DNA of 11,286 nt from positions 1 to 11,286 of the forward strand of contig DAONLM010000093.1 of NCBI GenBank assembly GCA_035406685.1. The letters are read 5' to 3'. Source of the DNA: DAONLM01 sp035406685 (lineage in GTDB: Bacteria; Spirochaetota; GWE2-31-10; MWDO01). Below the pieces are notes generated by a model that worked only from the letters and a program-made list of their open reading frames with translations, did not search any database and was not told the DNA's origin. Position 1 is the stretch's first letter. The number at the start of each line of letters is the position of its first letter. The position numbers were made by a program, and so were the translations under genes. Shown piece by piece: positions 7,981 through 11,286 of this stretch.

Positions 7981-8963
7981 TTATCTTTTTCCTCTTTTTT
8001 TATTTGATTTTCATTTTCTATGGCTATCTTTTCTTTATAAAGACAATTTACCCTTGAGCCCAACTCTTTAATAGTATTATAATAGTATAACAATCTATCA
8101 TAATCATAAAAGGCTTTTGCAAATTTTACCATATCAATTTCATTAAAAAGTCGATTTATCTCATTTGTTATTTGAGGATCAAAATTTATATCTCTTAAAT
8201 TTAAAATAAGTTCTTTTGTTGTTTCTGATATTGCATTCATTTTAAATTCATTCGTTATTAACTCTTTTAAAGCCTCTGTCAAAATAGATAATTTCTCCTC
8301 AACAACCACTCTTTCATCATTAACATTAAAACTAACCCTCTCTATATCATACAAAAATTTTTCATAAGGTGGCAAATTTTTTACAAATTCATTATCTTTG
8401 GGATTTAGTCTGGTTAAATATTTATGCAATAAATAATATATAATGAGTCCTACAATAATAAGAAGAATTGTCCCAAGAATAATGAGTAAAATAAATCCAA
8501 ACTTAAAACTAAATTTTTCCTGATCCTTTTCTTTTCTTAACTCAATCTTTGATGGATCTGTTATATTTCTTATGTTATTTTTATCCTCTTCTGAAAGAAA
8601 CCCATCAACTGTGATATTGATCTTTTTTGTTTCAAGATAGATCATTTCGCCATTTCTCTCTTTTATTGGGATTGTATAAAAGAAGTCTTTATATTCTCCA
8701 GAATTGAAAAAGGTAAAGATTATCTCAAGATTAAGATAATTATCTTTAAAGAAATCTTTTTTAGAAAGAGTATCAACACTTGCATCTGATGGTGTAATAT
8801 CCTGCCATAAAACTTCTGCGTCCTTTAAATCTTTTATTTTTGTTAAAAGTGTTATTTTTTCTCCAATCTTTATATGGGTCTTATTTATTTCAGTAAGAAT
8901 ATTATCATCTGAAAAAAGTAAAAAATTGAGGAATAATAAATTAAAAACCACAAATCTTCTCAT
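7977..8963 (-). CDS. BatI/DUF4381-type protein: signal peptide, periplasmic domain, one TM, cytoplasmic helical domain
   Basis: With the start at 8963 the product has 328 residues: a signal peptide (about 1-18, RRFVVFNLLFLNFLLFS), a periplasmic beta-rich domain (about 20-120), a membrane segment at about 155-180 and a cytoplasmic helical domain (about 195-305). The last part carries the phrases usual in this position of MoxR/Bat operons: PPYEKFLYDI (198-207), TTKELILNLR (248-257) and DMVKFAKA (277-284). This matches the DUF4381 / spirochaetal BatI type of protein by pattern. Its role is unknown; spanning the membrane, it could link the cytoplasmic MoxR/DUF58 pair to the periplasmic Bat domains (inference). 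The open frame extends to 9035, but that adds a charged non-signal stretch overlapping the DUF58 gene and has no ribosome site. The start at 8963 has GGGAG 5 bases upstream and exposes a proper signal peptide. Confidence 0.78.
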   Translation of the reverse strand: MRRFVVFNLLFLNFLLFSDDNILTEINKTHIKIGEKITLLTKIKDLKDAEVLWQDITPSDASVDTLSKKDFFKDNYLNLEIIFTFFNSGEYKDFFYTIPIKERNGEMIYLETKKINITVDGFLSEEDKNNIRNITDPSKIELRKEKDQEKFSFKFGFILLIILGTILLIIVGLIIYYLLHKYLTRLNPKDNEFVKNLPPYEKFLYDIERVSFNVNDERVVVEEKLSILTEALKELITNEFKMNAISETTKELILNLRDINFDPQITNEINRLFNEIDMVKFAKAFYDYDRLLYYYNTIKELGSRVNCLYKEKIAIENENQIKKEEKDK

Positions 8964-8968
8964 TTTTT

Positions 8969-8973
8969 CTCCC
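8969..8973 (-). promoter_or_regulatory. Ribosome binding site deciding the BatI-like start
   Basis: GGGAG (minus strand 8973-8969) directly follows the TAA stop of the DUF58 gene and lies 5 bases before the ATG at 8963. It favours this start over the longer frame beginning at 9035. Confidence 0.7.
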
Positions 8974-9900
8974 TTATCTAATCTTTTTCTTTCTTTTCTC
9001 AAAGTATCGTATGAGTGGTTTTTCAATATCAACATCTGTTTTTATTAATAATGGCTCTATATTGAGTTTTTTTAATTCATTAAAAAATTGTTCTCTCTTT
9101 TTTTTTCTCTCTTCAAGAGACTCTCTATATTCTACACTGGATGTATCAACAAGCATAATCTCTCCAGTCTCATTGTCTATCATCTCAACAAGACCTATGT
9201 TTACTGGTATTTCTTCAAACTCATCTGAAAATATTACTGGTATAATGTCATGCTTTCTTGATGCTATAAAAATTTTTTTATAATCAATATCTGTATAAAA
9301 ATCAGAAAGAATAAATATTATTCCTCTTCTTTTCATATTTTTCATTGCATAATCCATAGCAAGATTTAAGTTTGTCCCTCTATTTTTGGATTTTAAATAA
9401 AGAATCTCTCTTATCAGTCTTAATATAGTATTCTTATTCTTTGCTGGTTTTATAAATTTTTCAATTTCACTGGTAAAAAATAAGGCTCCAATTTTATCCT
9501 GATTTGCCATTGCGGTAAGTGCTATTACACTTGCTGTTTCTGTTAATTTCTCCCCTTTTGTGGAATTTTTAGAACCATATTCAAGAGAACCAGAGGAATC
9601 TATCAAAAGCATAACAGTTAATTGTCTTTCTTCTTTAAATGTCTTAACATAGAGATTATTATGCCTTGCTGTTACATTCCAATCTATTCTACGAAAATCA
9701 TCCCCTCTTGTATATTCTCTAACTTCCTGAAATTCCATTCCATAGCCACGAAAAACAGAATTATAACCACCGCTTATTGCCTCAGTAACAAGAATACGGG
9801 ATCTTATCTCTATTCTTTTAATCTTTTTAAGAAGTTCTGAGGGGATCTTTTCTTCTATATTAGAAGAATCCTTTTCTATTCTATCTTTTTTAAAAATCAT
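8974..9900 (-). CDS. DUF58 domain protein (vWA-like partner of MoxR)
   Basis: A 308-residue protein without signal peptide or membrane segment, so probably cytoplasmic. The DUF58 signature is clear at residues 52-79: G-x-G-x-E-F, R-E-Y, GDDFRRIDWNVTAR. It is followed by a vWA-like fold with D101-S-S-G-S105 (a DxSxS MIDAS), T176 in RGTN and S199-D200. Some DUF58 proteins have an N-terminal membrane hairpin; this is the soluble short form common beside moxR. The family is consistently encoded next to MoxR ATPases and is thought to be a partner or target of the ATPase; no enzymatic activity is established. It starts 12 bases after the moxR stop; an AGGA overlapping that TAG stop, 10 bases before the ATG, is the likely ribosome site. 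Length is normal and no key residue is missing. Confidence 0.92.
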   Translation of the reverse strand: MIFKKDRIEKDSSNIEEKIPSELLKKIKRIEIRSRILVTEAISGGYNSVFRGYGMEFQEVREYTRGDDFRRIDWNVTARHNNLYVKTFKEERQLTVMLLIDSSGSLEYGSKNSTKGEKLTETASVIALTAMANQDKIGALFFTSEIEKFIKPAKNKNTILRLIREILYLKSKNRGTNLNLAMDYAMKNMKRRGIIFILSDFYTDIDYKKIFIASRKHDIIPVIFSDEFEEIPVNIGLVEMIDNETGEIMLVDTSSVEYRESLEERKKKREQFFNELKKLNIEPLLIKTDVDIEKPLIRYFEKRKKKIR

Positions 9901-9912
9901 TTTATTAAAATC

Positions 9913-10899
9913 CTATGGTACCATTATGGTATTAAAAATTTGATTTATAATATCCTCTGATTTTACACCTTCTGCCTCTGCTTCATAACTTAAAATAATT
10001 CTATGTCTTAAAACAGAAAAACTGATACTCTTTATATCATCAGCAGTTACAAAGCCTCTTCCGGATAATAAAGCATTTGCTTTTGCGGCGCGAGCAAGGA
10101 ATATACTTGCTCTTGGGCTTGCCCCATAATCTATGAAATTTTTTATTTTTAAACCATAATTTTCTGGATTTCTTGTCGAATCAACTATATCAACAATATA
10201 GTTTTTAATTCTATCGCTTAAATATATCTCATCAGTAAGATTACAGAGTGATAATATTTTTTCCTTATTAAGAATTTTAGAAACTTTAATCTCTGCATGC
10301 CCCATCATTCTATCAAGAATTATCTTTTCCTCATCTTTATTAGGATAAGTTATATTAATCTTAAGCATAAATCTATCTACCTGTGCCTCTGGTAAAGCAT
10401 ATGTCCCTTCTTGTTCAATCGGATTTTGTGTAGCCATTACAAGAAATGGGGATTCTAAGTTATATGTGGTATCACCAATTGTAACCTGTTTTTCCTGCAT
10501 TGCCTCAAGTAATGCTGCCTGAACCTTGGCTGGTGCTCTATTTATCTCATCAGCAAGTATAAAGTTTGTAAAAATAGGGCCTTTTTTGGGCTCAAAAATA
10601 CCCTCTTTCTGATTATAAATAAGTGTTCCTATTATGTCTGATGGAAGTAAGTCTGGTGTAAATTGAATTCTTTTAAAATCAAGATTTAACACTTCAGATA
10701 ATGTCTTTATTGTTAAAGTCTTTGCTAATCCTGGAACCCCTTCTATCAAAATATGTCCCTGAGTAAGTAGCCCTATTAATATACCTTGTAACATTTCATT
10801 TTGGCCAACTATTCTTTTTTTTAATTCTGTTAGAATTGACTCAATTAAAGGCATCTCTTTTTCTACTTTAGTATGAATTTCTTTTACCTGTGTATCCAT
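9913..10899 (-). CDS. moxR: MoxR family AAA+ ATPase
   Basis: A 328-residue cytoplasmic AAA+ ATPase of the MoxR family (AAA_3 domain plus C-terminal lid). Visible motifs: VGQNE at 31-35, Walker A GVPGLAKT at 54-61, Walker B ILADEINR at 114-121, sensor 1 ATQNP at 156-160, a likely arginine finger R176 in EAQVDRF, and sensor 2 GASPRAS at 259-265. All are intact, so ATPase activity is expected. MoxR proteins are chaperone-like ATPases that act with vWA proteins, here DUF58, BatA and BatB encoded directly downstream. The open frame extends to 10965, but the added 22 residues lack a ribosome site and run through the probable promoter. The ATG at 10899 has AGGAG 7 bases upstream and gives a typical MoxR N-terminus. 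It is the first gene of the seven-gene operon. Confidence 0.95.
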   Translation of the reverse strand: MDTQVKEIHTKVEKEMPLIESILTELKKRIVGQNEMLQGILIGLLTQGHILIEGVPGLAKTLTIKTLSEVLNLDFKRIQFTPDLLPSDIIGTLIYNQKEGIFEPKKGPIFTNFILADEINRAPAKVQAALLEAMQEKQVTIGDTTYNLESPFLVMATQNPIEQEGTYALPEAQVDRFMLKINITYPNKDEEKIILDRMMGHAEIKVSKILNKEKILSLCNLTDEIYLSDRIKNYIVDIVDSTRNPENYGLKIKNFIDYGASPRASIFLARAAKANALLSGRGFVTADDIKSISFSVLRHRIILSYEAEAEGVKSEDIINQIFNTIMVP

Positions 10900-10906
10900 A
10901 TTTTTT

Positions 10907-10911
10907 CTCCT
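10907..10911 (-). promoter_or_regulatory. Ribosome binding site deciding the moxR start
   Basis: AGGAG (minus strand 10911-10907) lies 7 bases before the ATG at 10899. It supports a 328-residue product rather than the 350-residue frame that begins at 10965. Confidence 0.7.
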
Positions 10912-10936
10912 GATATTTTTATTACTATTGACAATA

Positions 10937-10965
10937 TTAATAAAATCAATTTCTTTTTTTCTCAA
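10937..10965 (-). promoter_or_regulatory. Possible promoter of the moxR-bat operon
   Basis: On the minus strand a TTGAGA -35 box (10965-10960; 5 of 6 matches) and a TATTAA -10 box (10942-10937; 4 of 6) are separated by 17 bases. Transcription would begin near 10930, about 30 bases before the ATG at 10899. Position is right for the operon, but in DNA this AT-rich a 4-of-6 -10 box is weak evidence. No operator-like palindrome was recognised next to it. Confidence 0.35.
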
Positions 10966-11016
10966 TATAATTTACAATTAATATATAATTTTATTTATTG
11001 ATTTTTTTGCATTTAA

Positions 11017-11033
11017 AAGGGTAGAGTATCCTT
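11017..11033 (+). other. Small hairpin in the AT-rich spacer
   Basis: AAGGGTA (11017-11023), loop GAG, TATCCTT (11027-11033) forms a 7-pair stem on the plus strand with one G-U pair; on the minus strand that pair becomes an A-C mismatch. It is followed by a moderately T-rich stretch (11037-11049) with interruptions, so it is at best a weak terminator for plus-strand transcripts. No plus-strand gene ends just before it. It could instead be a remnant of a mobile-element end. Confidence 0.3.
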
Positions 11034-11036
11034 ATG

Positions 11037-11064
11037 TTGATTTTGTTTTGAGAAAAGATATAAT
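11037..11064 (+). promoter_or_regulatory. Promoter-like motif facing the right edge
   Basis: TTGATT (11037-11042) and a perfect TATAAT (11059-11064) are 16 bases apart on the plus strand. A transcript starting near 11071 would run antisense to the partial minus-strand frame that ends at 11106. The plus frame opening with ATG at 11114 stays open to the edge but has no ribosome site and reads as low-complexity Ser/Leu/Cys sequence, so no gene is assigned to this promoter. Confidence 0.3.
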
Positions 11065-11105
11065 AGTGTTATTTCTTTTTTTGCTAAAATTTTTAACAAA
11101 TTTAT

Positions 11106-11285
11106 CTAATAATATGTTTCAAATCCCACTACTTGATAGCAATCGTTGTAGATTGCCTTGTAGAAGGGGGTCGTGTTGCCTTCGAAGTGCGACAATTCTT
11201 TATTCTTTTTCCACCTCTTTATCTTTGTTAGTTTCAACCATAACCTCAATGTCACAAGACTACATTTCTTCTCCACACCTAAAAG
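11106..11285 (-). CDS. Partial C-terminal reading frame of unrecognised protein, running off the right edge
   Basis: A minus-strand frame is open from the window edge to a TAG at 11108-11106 and gives 59 residues, ending KELSHFEGNTTPFYKAIYND and then CYQVVGFETYY. I do not recognise the family. The residue mix (aromatic, charged, hydrophobic alternation) looks protein-like. Its codons often end in C or G (TTC, GGC, AAC, ACG, ACC, CCC, TAC, AAG), unlike the operon. Hand-counted GC is about 47% in 11121-11190 against about 18% in 10981-11110. That suggests a gene acquired from elsewhere, for example a transposase tail, but no catalytic motif lies inside the window. A plus-strand frame is also open over the same bases, so coding on this strand is not certain. 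A structured RNA is the other possibility. Confidence 0.35.
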   Translation of the reverse strand, partial: LLGVEKKCSLVTLRLWLKLTKIKRWKKNKELSHFEGNTTPFYKAIYNDCYQVVGFETYY

Positions 11286-11286
11286 C

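Noticed and set aside
8964..9035. N-terminal extension of the BatI-like protein by 24 residues
   Set aside because: It would bury the signal peptide behind a charged stretch and overlap the DUF58 gene; GGGAG supports the start at 8963.
10900..10965. N-terminal extension of MoxR by 22 residues
   Set aside because: It has no ribosome site, overlaps the likely promoter, and its Lys/Asn/Ile-rich sequence is unlike MoxR N-termini; the ATG at 10899 has AGGAG upstream.
11116..11151. CRISPR-like repeat: a 36-base unit beginning GTTTCAAATCCCAC, and a second GTTTCAA at 11231
   Set aside because: The two copies match only in the first seven bases and are 115 bases apart. No third copy or regular spacing exists, and no cas gene is present.
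11114..11286. Plus-strand frame beginning MFQIPLLDSN, open to the right edge
   Set aside because: It has no ribosome site and an unlikely Ser/Cys/Leu composition; it is probably the antisense shadow of the minus frame.

Overview
The window is strongly AT-rich, with A/T-ending codons, long A and T tracts and Shine-Dalgarno sites of the AGGAG/GGGAG type. Several products have signal peptides and periplasm-facing domains, and they belong to a gene set (Bat, Bacteroides-aerotolerance-like) typical of diderm bacteria such as spirochaetes and Bacteroidetes. I therefore infer a low-GC diderm, with a spirochaete as one reasonable guess, but no marker here fixes the phylum.

Layout. Positions 1-231 are a short leader region: a small GC-richer island near the left edge, then AT-rich DNA with a good sigma70-type promoter. 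A plus-strand gene (232-2106) encodes a 624-residue HD-GYP protein whose catalytic domain keeps every expected metal ligand; its roughly 400-residue N-terminal part is unrecognised. Convergent to it, 6 bases away, is a small minus-strand gene (2113-2541) resembling the SCP2 sterol-carrier fold. A 280-base AT-rich gap follows.

The rest (2822-10899) is one compact minus-strand operon of seven genes with gaps of 14 bases or less, read from right to left: MoxR AAA+ ATPase, DUF58 vWA-like protein, a signal-peptide/single-TM protein of the BatI/DUF4381 type, BatA (vWA), a BatB-BatC fusion (vWA plus TPR), BatD and BatE (TPR plus SH3-like). By analogy with known MoxR/vWA systems, the cytoplasmic ATPase and DUF58 protein probably work with membrane-anchored vWA proteins whose metal-binding domains, TPRs and BatD beta-domains face the periplasm, as an envelope-maintenance or stress-tolerance complex. 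Its molecular substrate is not known from this sequence. Two start codons should be moved downstream of the longest open frame on ribosome-site evidence (moxR to 10899, BatI-like to 8963).

Beyond the operon, 10900-11105 is very AT-rich spacer with a hairpin and promoter-like motifs. From about 11106 to the right edge composition changes abruptly (about 39% GC for 11111-11286 against about 18% for 10981-11110, counted by hand). A minus-strand reading frame with C-ending codons runs off the edge; it may be the tail of an acquired gene. The core of the window is a recognisable system; the more unusual points are the BatB-BatC fusion, the unassigned HD-GYP N-terminus with an insertion inside its catalytic domain, the SCP2-like neighbour and the two compositionally odd edges.
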